Shown here piece by piece: positions 7,327 through 16,530 of a DNA stretch of 64,000 bases. The notes below the pieces were generated by a model. It had not been told where the DNA came from and did no database searches. It saw only the letters and a program-made list of their open reading frames with translations. The stretch's first letter is position 1. Each line of letters opens with the position of its first letter. Source of the DNA: DASSUW01 sp963830725 (lineage in GTDB: Bacteria; Actinomycetota; Thermoleophilia; Solirubrobacterales; Solirubrobacteraceae); assembly GCA_963830725.1 (NCBI GenBank), contig CAWHNO010000005.1, positions 116,961-180,960 on the forward strand, written 5' to 3'. The translations under genes and the position numbers were made by a program.

Positions 7327-10300
7327 TCAGGCGGCGACAGAGGCGAGCGTGAGCTCGCGCTCCAAGCGCACCATCCCGAGCTCGCGCGCGGTCGTGGCGG
7401 CCTGCGCCTCCAGCTCCGCGGCGCGGGATTCGTCGCCGCCGAGGCGGCGCAGCGCGGCGGCGAGCCCGGCCTGCGACCGCGCCTCGTAGGGCCGCGCGCG
7501 CATCGCCCGCGCCAGCTCGAGCGCCCGCTCGAACGAGGCTGCCGCCTCCACCGGGCGGTCCTGCAGCAGCCGCATCGCGCCGAGGCCGTAGGCGATCGGC
7601 CCGAGCGTGCACGCAGCCGGCCCGAGCACCACCCAGAAGTCCTCGTAGGGCGCGAGCACCGCCTCGACCCGGGCCGCGAGCTCCGCGTCGCCGAGCTCGG
7701 TGACCACGTGCGCGACCTGCCCGAGCCGCGCGATGAAGTTGCTGTCCCGCGGGGTGGACGCGAAGCCGTTCTCGCTCATCGCCTCGATCAGCTCGCGCGC
7801 GGCCTCCGGCCGCCCGGCCTGCACATGCGCCCAGGCGATTGCGGGCCGCCAGCCCGGCGGAGCGATCTGGCGCGCCAGCCGCTCGAAGAGCGGCGCATGC
7901 GGGCCCAGCTCGCCGCGCTCGTTGAGGAGCGAGAGCCGGCTCGTGCCGTGGAACTGGGCGTGGATCGGCGAGAGCAGCCGGCCGTCCGCCTCCTCGGCCT
8001 CTCCGCGGTCGAACAGCTCGCAGGCGATGCTCGCGGCGCGCTCGTAGTCCCCCTCGAGCGCGGCGCGCATCGAGCGCACGCCGTCGCGATGGATGAGATG
8101 CGCGGGCTGCTGCGAGAGCTCGGCGAGCTCCGCGTGGCGCGCGAGGTGCGCGTCGGCCTCCTCGAGGCGGCCCAGCTCGAGCAGGGCGCCGGCGCGCCAG
8201 ACGTGCGCGTCGGCGGCGCAGGTGATCGCGGTGTGCGCCTCCGTCAGCTCGATCAGCTCCGCCGCGAGGTCCAGCCGGTCCGCCGCGCGGCCGGGGCGCC
8301 AGCGGGCGTGTAGGGCGCCCGTCAGCGCCGCCGCCAGCGGCTGGGACTCGCCGACCCGGCGCGCCATCGCGACTGCCTCGTCCGCGATCGCCCGCACCTC
8401 CGCCTCGGGGACCTGCGCGAGGAAGCTGCGGTGGACCGCGATCCGCGCGAGGACCTGCGCGCGCATCGCCGAGTCCTCCTCGGGCAGGAGGTGCAGTGCC
8501 TCCTCGAGCAGCGCGACGTTCTCGGTGTCGCGCACGCCGTACTGCTCCCAGGTGCCCCCGGCGTGCCCGAGCGCCGCGCGGGCGAAGGCCGCCGCCGCGC
8601 CGGCGGAACGGGCGGCCGCCGCGGCACGCGCGAAGCTCTCCCGCGCCGCCTCCCACTGGCCGGCGTCCGCCTGCGCGGCGGCCAGCGCGATCTCGAGCTG
8701 CGCGAGCCCGGTCCGGTCGGCGTGCTCGTCGGCGCGCCGCAGCAGGACCGCGCCGTCGAGCAGCCGGACCGCCTCGTCGTAGGCGAGCCGGGCGGCGGCC
8801 TGCGCGGCGGCGCGCTCGGCGTAGGCGACGGCGCGGTCGGCGGCCTGCGGGCCGGCGGCGCAGAAGTGCCGCGCCAGCTCGGCGTACCACGATTCCGGTC
8901 GCGCGCCGTGGAGCTGCTCGATCGCCTCGCCGATCCGCAAGTGCAGCCGCGCCCGGCGGGTGGCCGACAGCTCGGACTCGAGCGTCGTACGCAGCAGGGC
9001 GTGGGCGAAGGAGTAGCGGCCCGGCGTGCTCGGGACCTCGGTCAGCAGCGCGCCGCGCACGGCGGCGTCGAGCACGTCGAGCAGCTCGTCCTCGGGCAGG
9101 CCGGCGACACGCTCGAGCAGCTCGAGGTCGAAGTCGCGCCCGATCAGCGCGGCGACGCCGAGCGCGCGGCCCGCGTGCTCGCCCAGCCGGCCCACCCGGG
9201 CCGCGATGACGTCGCGCACGCCCTGGGGCACGCCCGCGTCGGCGATCGGCGCGCCGTCGAGCTCCTCCAGGTGGCGCGCGAGCTGCTTGACGAAGAATGG
9301 GTTGCCGCCGGTCTCCGCATGGATCGCGGCGACGGTGCCGGCCTCGGCGTCGCCGCCGATCAGCTGCGCGACCTCCCGCTCGTCCATGCCTTCGAGGCGC
9401 AGGCGCGGCAGCACGCTGTCGCGTTCGAGCTCCGCGAGCAGCTCGGGCAGCGGATGGCCGGGGTGCAGCTCCGAGTCGCGGAACGTGCCGACGCCCAGGA
9501 CCGCCCCGAGCCCTGGCTCGCGCGCGAGGTGCCGGGCCAACAGCAGCGAGGACCGGTCGGCCCAGTGCAGGTCGTCGACGATCAGCAGCACGGGCCGTTC
9601 CGCGGCGAGCCGGCGCACGACCGTCACGACAGCGCCGAACATCTGGCGGCGTCGCGTCTCGGGCTCCCCCACCGGTGGCAGGCCTCCGAGGTCCGGCAGG
9701 CGCTCCTGGATCTCGGGCAGCAGCCGGGCCAGCTCGGGGGCGCCTCTGACCAGCTCGGCCAACTCGGGCTGCGGCAGGCGCGCGAGGTGCGGCCGCAGCA
9801 TGTCGACCCAAGGGCCGAACGGGTACAGCTCCTCCTCGTCGCAGCGGCCGTAAAGCACCTCGAAGCCCGGCATCCGCTGCGCCAGCTCGGCGACGGTGCG
9901 CGTCTTGCCGATGCCGCCCTCGCCGCTGATGAACACGAGCCCGGCCTCGCCGGTCACGGCGCGCTCGGCGAGCGCTCGCAGCCGGCGCAGGGTGGCGTGG
10001 CGGCCGACCCACGGCGAGGCGAGCGACTGGGCCAGCCGGTCGGGGAGCCGGTCCGGGCGCAACGCCGCGCGGCGCGGCGCCGCCCGCGGAGTCGGCGCCA
10101 CGTCACCGGTCAACAGCCGCTCGTGCAGGGCGCGCACGGATTCGCCGGGTGTCATCCCGAGCTCGTCGCGCAGCAGCACGCGCATGCGCTCGTAGGCGGC
10201 CAGCGCCTCCGCGACCTCGCCGCGCGAAGCGAGCGCCTCCATGAGCAACCGATGGCCGGCCTCGCGCAGCGGCGCCTCGCGCACCACCTCCGCCGCCGCC

Positions 10301-10839
10301 CGCTCGGCGGCGTCGGCGTGCGCTCCGCCGAGCGCGAGCCCGGCCTGCGCGAGCGACTCGAGCGCGCGCAGCCGCAGGTCGTCGAAGTCGGCGCGCCGCT
10401 CCTGCACCCACGGCGTGTCGTGGCCGGGGAGGAATCCGCGGCCGGCGATCTCCACCGCGGTCGCGGCGGCGTCGCGCGCCGCCGGCCAGTCGCCGCCCGC
10501 GATCGCGGCCCGCGCGCGCTCGCCGGCCGCCCGCGCCTGGTCGACGTCGACCTCGGCGCCGGCGGGCAGCGCCAGCATCAGCTCCCGGCGCCCGGTCAGC
10601 ACGTCTCGCCCGACCGCCTGGCGCACCTTGGACAGCAGCGCGCTCAGCGCCTCATCGGGATCCGCCGGCGGACGGTCCGGCCACAGCGCGCCGATCAGCT
10701 CGTCGCGGGAGACAGGCCGGTCGCGGTTGACCACCAGCATCGCCAGCACGAGCGGACCCTGGCGGCCCGGCAGCCGCTGCTCGATCCGCCTGCCGTCGAG
10801 CTCGACCTCCAACCGCCCGAAGAGCCGGATCCGAGTCAC
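7327..10839 (-). CDS. Large SARP/AfsR-type transcriptional activator (BTAD, ATPase, TPR)
   Basis: 1170 residues, uninterrupted. Residues 1-95 form the winged OmpR/trans_reg_C DNA-binding domain (RIRLFGRLEVELDGRR, DELIGALWPDRPP). Residues about 95-245 are the bacterial transcriptional activation domain (AAYERMRVLLRDELGMTPG). An AAA/NB-ARC-like ATPase follows with Walker A GEGGIGKT near 305 and Walker B LLIVDDLHWAD near 415. The C-terminal 550 residues are Ala-rich TPR-like helices. This layout is typical of large SARP regulators such as AfsR that activate secondary-metabolism genes by binding 11-bp direct repeats. Three such arrays lie just downstream in front of genes on the same strand, so it is the natural candidate to act there. 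Confidence 0.92.
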   Translation of the reverse strand: MTRIRLFGRLEVELDGRRIEQRLPGRQGPLVLAMLVVNRDRPVSRDELIGALWPDRPPADPDEALSALLSKVRQAVGRDVLTGRRELMLALPAGAEVDVDQARAAGERARAAIAGGDWPAARDAAATAVEIAGRGFLPGHDTPWVQERRADFDDLRLRALESLAQAGLALGGAHADAAERAAAEVVREAPLREAGHRLLMEALASRGEVAEALAAYERMRVLLRDELGMTPGESVRALHERLLTGDVAPTPRAAPRRAALRPDRLPDRLAQSLASPWVGRHATLRRLRALAERAVTGEAGLVFISGEGGIGKTRTVAELAQRMPGFEVLYGRCDEEELYPFGPWVDMLRPHLARLPQPELAELVRGAPELARLLPEIQERLPDLGGLPPVGEPETRRRQMFGAVVTVVRRLAAERPVLLIVDDLHWADRSSLLLARHLAREPGLGAVLGVGTFRDSELHPGHPLPELLAELERDSVLPRLRLEGMDEREVAQLIGGDAEAGTVAAIHAETGGNPFFVKQLARHLEELDGAPIADAGVPQGVRDVIAARVGRLGEHAGRALGVAALIGRDFDLELLERVAGLPEDELLDVLDAAVRGALLTEVPSTPGRYSFAHALLRTTLESELSATRRARLHLRIGEAIEQLHGARPESWYAELARHFCAAGPQAADRAVAYAERAAAQAAARLAYDEAVRLLDGAVLLRRADEHADRTGLAQLEIALAAAQADAGQWEAARESFARAAAAARSAGAAAAFARAALGHAGGTWEQYGVRDTENVALLEEALHLLPEEDSAMRAQVLARIAVHRSFLAQVPEAEVRAIADEAVAMARRVGESQPLAAALTGALHARWRPGRAADRLDLAAELIELTEAHTAITCAADAHVWRAGALLELGRLEEADAHLARHAELAELSQQPAHLIHRDGVRSMRAALEGDYERAASIACELFDRGEAEEADGRLLSPIHAQFHGTSRLSLLNERGELGPHAPLFERLARQIAPPGWRPAIAWAHVQAGRPEAARELIEAMSENGFASTPRDSNFIARLGQVAHVVTELGDAELAARVEAVLAPYEDFWVVLGPAACTLGPIAYGLGAMRLLQDRPVEAAASFERALELARAMRARPYEARSQAGLAAALRRLGGDESRAAELEAQAATTARELGMVRLERELTLASVAA

Positions 10840-10879
10840 GCGACCACGCTACGCCCGCCCGAACCCACTCGCAGTCGGG

Positions 10880-11330
10880 TCAACCGACCTCAGAAGGTGG
10901 GGGTGCCCCCCGGGGCGTGCTCGCCTGGGCGAACAGGCGGCGCGGGATGCGCCCGGCGCGGTGCGGCTCGGCGAACGTCTCGGGCTCGCGCTCGATGATC
11001 CGCCTGCGCAACGTCTCCGGTTCTGCGTGCAGACCCACGACGACGTGCCCGTCGGCGGCGATCGCGGCGACGAGGTTCCGCAAGTCATCGGCGCTTTCCA
11101 CGGTCGCGGTCACGAGCAGCAGGTCGTAGCCGAAGCGCCGGTACAGCCCGCAGATCGCCTCCACGGGCATCACCCACTGGTCGTCATCGAGCGGGGGATG
11201 CGCCGAGGGTATCGCCTGAACCTCGATCGTCGCGTGACGGATGTCTTCGGCGGCTCAGCGCGTCGCTGAGCGCTTCCAGCACTGCAGTCTTACCTGCCCC
11301 GGGCGACCCCGTGAGCACGAGCGCGACCAT
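10880..11330 (-). CDS. P-loop nucleotide kinase-like protein, frameshifted
   Basis: From the ATG at 11330 the product begins MVALVLTGSPGAGKTAVLEAL, a Walker A P-loop (GSPGAGKT) as in AAA-type small kinases. One extra A near 11245 (CGAAGAC for CGAGAC) breaks the frame. Correcting it joins to a second frame with VEAICGLYRRFGYDLLLVTATV and a LID-like Arg-rich end, RRRIIEREPE, for about 150 residues in all. The gene starts 10 bp beyond the stop of the thioredoxin-like gene, so the two are probably co-transcribed. Substrate unknown. Confidence 0.7.
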
Positions 11331-11340
11331 GAGTGCCCAG

Positions 11341-11669
11341 TCAGCCCGCCGGATGGCCGGCCTGGCGCAGGCGCTGAGCACCCACTCGTCAGGCGGCGCG
11401 CCGCGCAGCCCCTCGCCCGCCGGGTACAGACGGCACTGCATACCGAAGTCGACTCGATCGCCGGCGCCCGGATCAACGTCGACGCCGTCGACACGCAGCG
11501 CCGGTGAGCCCAGGAAACGGTCGCTCCGGGCGGCCGCGTCGGACTCCACGCAACGCCGCTGTACCGCCACGTCCACCTCGGCTTGCGAGAGGAGCACCCG
11601 CAGCCGCGGCAAGAACGCCTCGTAGCTCGGGCAGCCCTCGAGGTACAACAACTCCACCTCCACGAGCAC
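11341..11669 (-). CDS. Thioredoxin-like DF-family protein, frameshifted near the end
   Basis: About 108 residues beginning at one of two in-frame GTG codons (11669 or 11663) and reading VEVELLYLEGCPSYEAF, a thioredoxin-like beta strand with a single active-site-like Cys (EGCPSY). It continues through a helix-rich stretch to LGSPALRVDGVDVDP and CRLYP. Such short proteins occur beside mercury/alkylmercury and redox genes. A base is missing near 11370; restoring it gives the ending PDEWVLSAL...GHPAG and a TGA at 11341-11343. Without it the frame runs into the downstream kinase gene. It pairs with that kinase as a two-gene unit. Confidence 0.7.
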
Positions 11670-11898
11670 CAGGTTCGCACGACCTCGGTGGTCTGAGCAT
11701 TGCTCACCCCCGGCTCGGGGCGACACGCAGCCGTCTGCCTCCGCGTCGCGCGTGTTGCCCTCACGTGCCGGAAGCGCGTGTGGGGCAACTGCACGCCGTC
11801 TGCCGCGCGAAACGGCGGCGACATCGAATTTCTGGCGATTATTTGGCGACTTGGGATGCGAGATTTGGCTTGCTAGAGCGCAATTCGGCTTACTCGCT

Positions 11899-13231
<1,333 letters not shown>

Positions 13232-13615
13232 ATGGAAGGCGAGCCGAAGGCGCTGGGAGCGACGCGAGCGAAGATCTCGAAAGAGTTCGTGCGCCTGCAA
13301 TCGGAGTACTACGGCAAGGGCCCGACCAGGGCCAAGACCTACATCGTCGACGATCTCGTGGTTGTCGTGTTGGAGGAGTCGTTCACGCGCGCCGAGAAGA
13401 CGCTCGTCGAACGCGGTGAGCGCGAGGCGATCCAGCACATCCGGCGCCGGTTTCAGCAGCAGATGGCCGAGAGCTTCATCGGCATCGTCGAGCAGGCCAC
13501 CGGGCGCAGGGTCAGGGTGTTCCTGTCAGAGACAGACGTCGACCAGGACGTCTCGGTTGAGACGTTCCTGCTCGCCGACGACCGGACCGACATGACGGCG
13601 TTCGAGGACACCTGA
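13232..13615 (+). CDS. DUF2294 protein
   Basis: 127 residues with the DUF2294 pattern: ISKEFVRLQSEYYGKGPTRAK, TYIVDDLVVVVLEESFTRAE, RREAIQHI-like helix (REAIQHIRRRFQQQMAE), ATGRRVRVFLSETDVDQDVSVETFLL. Full length for the family (about 110-130). The ATG is preceded by a purine-rich GAGGGCGAG. Role of the family is unsettled; members occur in bacteria and sometimes near stress or bicarbonate-transport genes. It stands alone here. Confidence 0.8.
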   Translation: MEGEPKALGATRAKISKEFVRLQSEYYGKGPTRAKTYIVDDLVVVVLEESFTRAEKTLVERGEREAIQHIRRRFQQQMAESFIGIVEQATGRRVRVFLSETDVDQDVSVETFLLADDRTDMTAFEDT

Positions 13616-13680
13616 CCGTCACGGGTCGACACGCCTGGCCGGGACTGCCCGCGCGAGGCTAGTGCGCGACGGGGCACGGG

Positions 13681-13800
13681 TTCGAGTCACGAAGACCTCG
13701 ACGGCGAGGTCGGGATCGATGCGCAGGCGACAGCGGGTCGAGTGCTCGCCACGGGCGTCTGGCGTCCCTCGGGCAAGAGCACGTCGTCCCGCACTTCCCC
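13681..13800 (-). pseudogene. Possible relic of a second DUF2294 gene
   Basis: Two minus-strand frames hold pieces resembling the family's later half: EVRDDVLLPEGRQTPV in one, and RLRIDPDLAVEVFVT in the other, where DUF2294 proteins commonly end with a DPDLAVEVF-type strand. The pieces are joined out of frame and the middle is missing. The position, antisense and just beyond the intact DUF2294 gene, suggests a decayed inverted paralogue. Chance resemblance is possible. Confidence 0.3.
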
Positions 13801-13831
13801 GACTGGAGAGCACCGGAGCCAAACGGAGTCC

Positions 13832-14086
13832 CTAGCGGAAGCGGTGAGCGTTGGTGCGAAACCGCGCCGCGGCATCCCACGCCCGAGCGGCATTGGCGCG
13901 CTCTGCGGCGGCGGATCGCGTGCTGCCCTGTTGTTCCTCCCGGTCGGCGTGCGCCTCGGCGAGTCTGGCCGTCTGCTCCAGCACCTCGGCCCCGCGCGCG
14001 TACGTCTCCGCGAGCCGTCTGCCTAGCTCCGCGACGTCCGGCGGCGACCGATATTGCGGCGTGTCTCGACGTTCGTCCATCGGCAC
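13832..14086 (-). CDS. Small helical hypothetical protein
   Basis: 84 residues from GTG 14086 (or 82 from ATG 14080). After a Pro-rich start it is almost wholly helical and charged: VAELGRRLAETYARGAEVLEQTARLAEAHADREEQ, then SAAAERANAARAWDAAARF. Heptad spacing suggests a coiled coil. No family is recognised and it has no obvious partner. Codon use looks coding (third positions mostly G/C). Confidence 0.5.
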   Translation of the reverse strand: MPMDERRDTPQYRSPPDVAELGRRLAETYARGAEVLEQTARLAEAHADREEQQGSTRSAAAERANAARAWDAAARFRTNAHRFR

Positions 14087-14435
14087 GAGACTCGTTCTCG
14101 CTGCACCCTGAGTGTCGCTGCTCCCCGTGGACGAATCCGGGCACCGCAGTCCGGAGTCAGACGAATCCCGGGCACTGCAGTCCGGAGTCGAACCGTACGC
14201 AGTTCGCGCTATCGCATCGAGGCAAACGCGAGAGCGGCCGGCGGTTCGTATGGCCCGCGTTCGACAAGACTCCTAGGGTTTGCAAACCGGGCTCGGGACC
14301 GCTCCTCCGCTCGTGTGGTTGGGCGGCAGAAGGGGCGTCGCAATTCCGGCGCATCCACTCAGGTAGGCGCGGGTTGCGCGATGCTACGTTGGACAGCACG
14401 GCGCGCCGTCCGAAGCCGCCCCCGCGAAACGGACT

Positions 14436-14615
14436 TCAAGCGGCGTCGCCGCCGTCGGCCCGGTTCTTCAGGTTTCGGTCCGCGGACGCCTCGTTGCGCC
14501 TGCGCGTTTGTTCCGCTTTCTGGGCCGGGGAATCACCGGTGCGTGTCACCTTCTCGCGTTCGCGCTGTTCTCGATTGTCGCGTCGGCGGAGCTTTGCTGC
14601 CTGCTTGTCGGCCAA
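14436..14615 (-). CDS. 59-residue highly charged protein
   Basis: A TTG start at 14615 sits 5 bases after a perfect GGGAGG. The 59-residue product is Arg/Glu/Gln/Asn-rich and probably one long helix: ADKQAAKLRRRDNREQRER, then EQTRRRNEASADRNLKNRADGG. Third codon positions are mainly G/C. There are no cysteines and no hydrophobic core, so it may be disordered or nucleic-acid binding. No family recognised. The ribosome-binding site is the strongest evidence that it is real. Confidence 0.55.
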   Translation of the reverse strand: MADKQAAKLRRRDNREQREREKVTRTGDSPAQKAEQTRRRNEASADRNLKNRADGGDAA

Positions 14616-14839
14616 GACGTCCTCCCTTCCTGAGTGATCCGTAACGTTACGCGACGAGCAGAGCGCCCGTAAAGCGCGCGCTGCACGTCCGCGCGAGTGC
14701 TGCCTCGAGGCAGAAGCGGCAGCACGGGTCGAAGCCAGACGTCCGCGTGCCCTCCGACGAGAAGCGGCCGGCGAGAGGCTAATCCCGCGTCGACGGCGCG
14801 CAACGTGCTGGCGTGCTCCTGTGGCGCGAGCAGGCGGTC

Positions 14840-15064
14840 AAGCGGGACGTCCGCCGCTCTACGGCGCCACGCCGGCCGCGTGGTGCCGGGGCGTGGCGGG
14901 GCCAGTGCCGGCTCCGGTGCCTCTACCGGCCGGTCTAGACGAAGCCGAGCGACCGGACCGTGACCGGTGTCGAAGGCGGGCCAGACCACCCAGACAACCT
15001 CGAAGCCCTCTGCGCGAGATGCCACGCCCGCGTAACCGCCGCGGAGCAAGCCGAGCGCCGGTAG
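14840..15064 (+). pseudogene. HNH endonuclease relic
   Basis: The last plus-strand frame reads GPDHPDNLEALCARCHARVTAAEQAERR and then stops. This is the typical C-terminal half of a small HNH endonuclease, with Asn and His of the HNH motif and a Cys-x-x-Cys zinc pair half. Upstream residues expected for the first half (LYGA..., GRSRRSRAT...) lie in two other frames, so at least two indels are needed. Such genes are common next to phage packaging modules, in keeping with the nearby tRNA fragment. Confidence 0.5.
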
Positions 15065-15070
15065 CTCCCG

Positions 15071-15262
15071 TTACCACCCGTAGATCCGAGCGAAAGCCTC
15101 GGCGAGATCCTTCGCCGCAGCCGCGTAGGGCTCCGTGGCCGGTCCGGTAACGGCATGCTCCGCGTTTGACGCGCTGTGCTCCAGCGCCTGCAGCAGAGCG
15201 ATCGCCGCGGCGTGGCGCTGCGAGATCACCTCGCCGGTTAGCTGGTGTTCCGTGTCAGACAT
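15071..15262 (-). CDS. 63-residue hypothetical protein
   Basis: An ATG start at 15262 gives a compact, mostly helical acidic protein (EVISQRHAAAIALLQALEHS, then YAAAAKDLAEAFARIYGW at the end). Third positions are strongly G/C. The Shine-Dalgarno is weak. It abuts the HNH relic convergently. No family recognised. Confidence 0.5.
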   Translation of the reverse strand: MSDTEHQLTGEVISQRHAAAIALLQALEHSASNAEHAVTGPATEPYAAAAKDLAEAFARIYGW

Positions 15263-15649
15263 GGCGGCCTCTGCGCATCGGCGTCGTCAGAGCCACCGAG
15301 CGTACTCGCGACCCGACCACCCATCCAACCTTGAGGAACCCCGATGACCCTCAGCAGCAACGACATCGTAGCCGCGCTGCTGCATCGAGGCACACGCGCA
15401 AGCCCGGCGTCGGATCCGACGACTGCCCCGTTTCGCGCATTGCGATAGCGCGGCTCGCCGTCGGCGGTGCCGAACACTGCTCAGTTTCGTCCATCTCCGC
15501 AGCGAGCGGATGGTTGAGCCGGTGCACCAAGACGGCTCCTTTGCCGAGAAGGCGGGAGTCTCACCCCGCGCTCCTGCTGATCGTCTCCAGCGGGTGTCGG
15601 GATTGGGCTGACTCGCGTACACACGCGTGCGGGACCAGTGCCGGCCAGA
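15263..15649. other. No gene recognised; contains repeat copy A
   Basis: Several short frames overlap but none has a recognisable domain. The main content is one copy of a diverged repeat (15484-15590) also present near 23.5 kb. Confidence 0.4.
15484..15590 (+). repeat. Diverged repeat, copy A
   Basis: About 107 bp matching 23484-23590 in the same orientation at roughly three quarters to four fifths identity by eye, including shared GCAGCGAGCGGA and CTCCTTTGCC blocks. One base is extra in this copy. Substitutions are not concentrated at third codon positions in any frame, so protein conservation is not shown. Confidence 0.55.
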
Positions 15650-16050
15650 GGCCCAAGACCGTCGCGAATCAGCACGCGATCGAAGTCGTGGTGTGCCGCT
15701 CGAGAGGGTGTGCTCGCCCGCCTCGCCGCCGGACGAAGCGGGCGGGCCATAGCCCTTGCACGCGGCGCGGTAGTGGAACGGCTGCGCGACGGGGTCGGCC
15801 GGACACTGTCGAGGCACGCAGATGTACCCGACCTCCTGAGCGCCGGGTCGCCATCGAAGACGGCGGAAGCGATGAACAGGCCAAGGGCGTAGGTCGCCGG
15901 GCGGATAGTGAACGCGTTGAAGCGGGGTGGCGGGTCGTCGGCTAGGAGGGCCACCTTCCGGTGCTCCGGGAAGTGGCAGATGCCGTGGTCCACATCAACG
16001 ATGGCCGGGTGGGAGTAGAAGGTCCATTCACGGCAGATCGTCGGGTACAA
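15650..16050 (-). CDS. Unrecognised protein, frameshifted
   Basis: A minus-strand frame with strong G/C third-position bias encodes WTFYSHPAIVDVDHG, CHFPEHRKVALLADD and RPATYALGLFIASAVFDGD. A one-base shift near 15840 moves the open frame to YICVPRQCPADPVAQPFHY and GPPASSGGEAGEHT. The start is uncertain (TTG 16050 is possible). The His/Cys-rich composition could suit metal binding, but I do not recognise the family. It lies divergently upstream of the CIRCE-groES promoter. Confidence 0.35.
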
Positions 16051-16151
16051 GATGCGGGAGGAGCGCGGGTGCCGTCGGTCCGGTTGCAGCGCCGGGAGCC
16101 GCCGGCCCCGACTCCTGGCCGCTGCCTGCCTTCGACGTGGAATACTCGCGG

Positions 16152-16178
16152 GTGGCACTCTCCCCCTTGGAGTGCCAA
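16152..16178 (+). promoter_or_regulatory. CIRCE operator (HrcA-binding)
   Basis: GTGGCACTC, nine bases, then GAGTGCCAA, centred about 57 bp upstream of groES. This is the CIRCE element TTAGCACTC-N9-GAGTGCTAA with the GCACTC/GAGTGC core intact, the known operator of the heat-shock repressor HrcA. Confidence 0.9.
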
Positions 16179-16221
16179 GCATAGACCCCGGTAGTTCGAG
16201 ATCTTAGTGGAGGTCACTCAG

Positions 16222-16515
16222 ATGAAGCTCAAGCCCCTGGGCGATCGGCTGATCGTCAAGGCGGTCGAGGAGGATGAGACGACTGCCTCGGGCATCGTTC
16301 TTCCGGACACCGCGAAGGAGAAGCCGCAGAAGGGCAAGGTCCTCGCCGTCGGCGACGGCAAGATCAACGAGCAGACGGGCACGCGCACGCCGCTCGATGT
16401 CGCCGAGGGTGATGAGGTCCTGTACTCCAAGTACGGCGGCACCGAGATCGTCGTGGAGGGCGAGGATCTGCTCGTGCTGCGCGAGTCCGACGTGCTGGCC
16501 AAGGTCCAGAGCTAG
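16222..16515 (+). CDS. groES: Co-chaperonin GroES
   Basis: 97 residues starting MKLKPLGDRLIVK at the ATG 8 bases after GGAGG. It carries the mobile loop (EDETTASGIVLPDTAKEKP) and the GKVLAVGDG and VLYSKYGGTEI strands. It caps the GroEL ring in ATP-driven folding. Length is the family norm. It is followed after 15 bp by groEL, with a CIRCE operator upstream, so the pair should be HrcA-repressed and heat-induced. Confidence 0.97.
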   Translation: MKLKPLGDRLIVKAVEEDETTASGIVLPDTAKEKPQKGKVLAVGDGKINEQTGTRTPLDVAEGDEVLYSKYGGTEIVVEGEDLLVLRESDVLAKVQS

Positions 16516-16530
16516 GAGACCACGAGACAC

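Noticed and set aside
7238..10012. 924-codon minus-strand frame inside the SARP gene
   Set aside because: Out-of-frame shadow rich in Arg/Ala/Gly with no domain; the in-frame 1170-residue product explains the region.
8431..10998. 855-codon open frame on the plus strand opposite the SARP gene
   Set aside because: It is the antisense of a long, well-matched SARP reading frame. High G+C removes stops on the opposite strand; no domain is present.
13668..13695. tRNA T-arm-like GGGTTCGAGTC
   Set aside because: Only three of five stem pairs form, and no anticodon or acceptor stems flank it.
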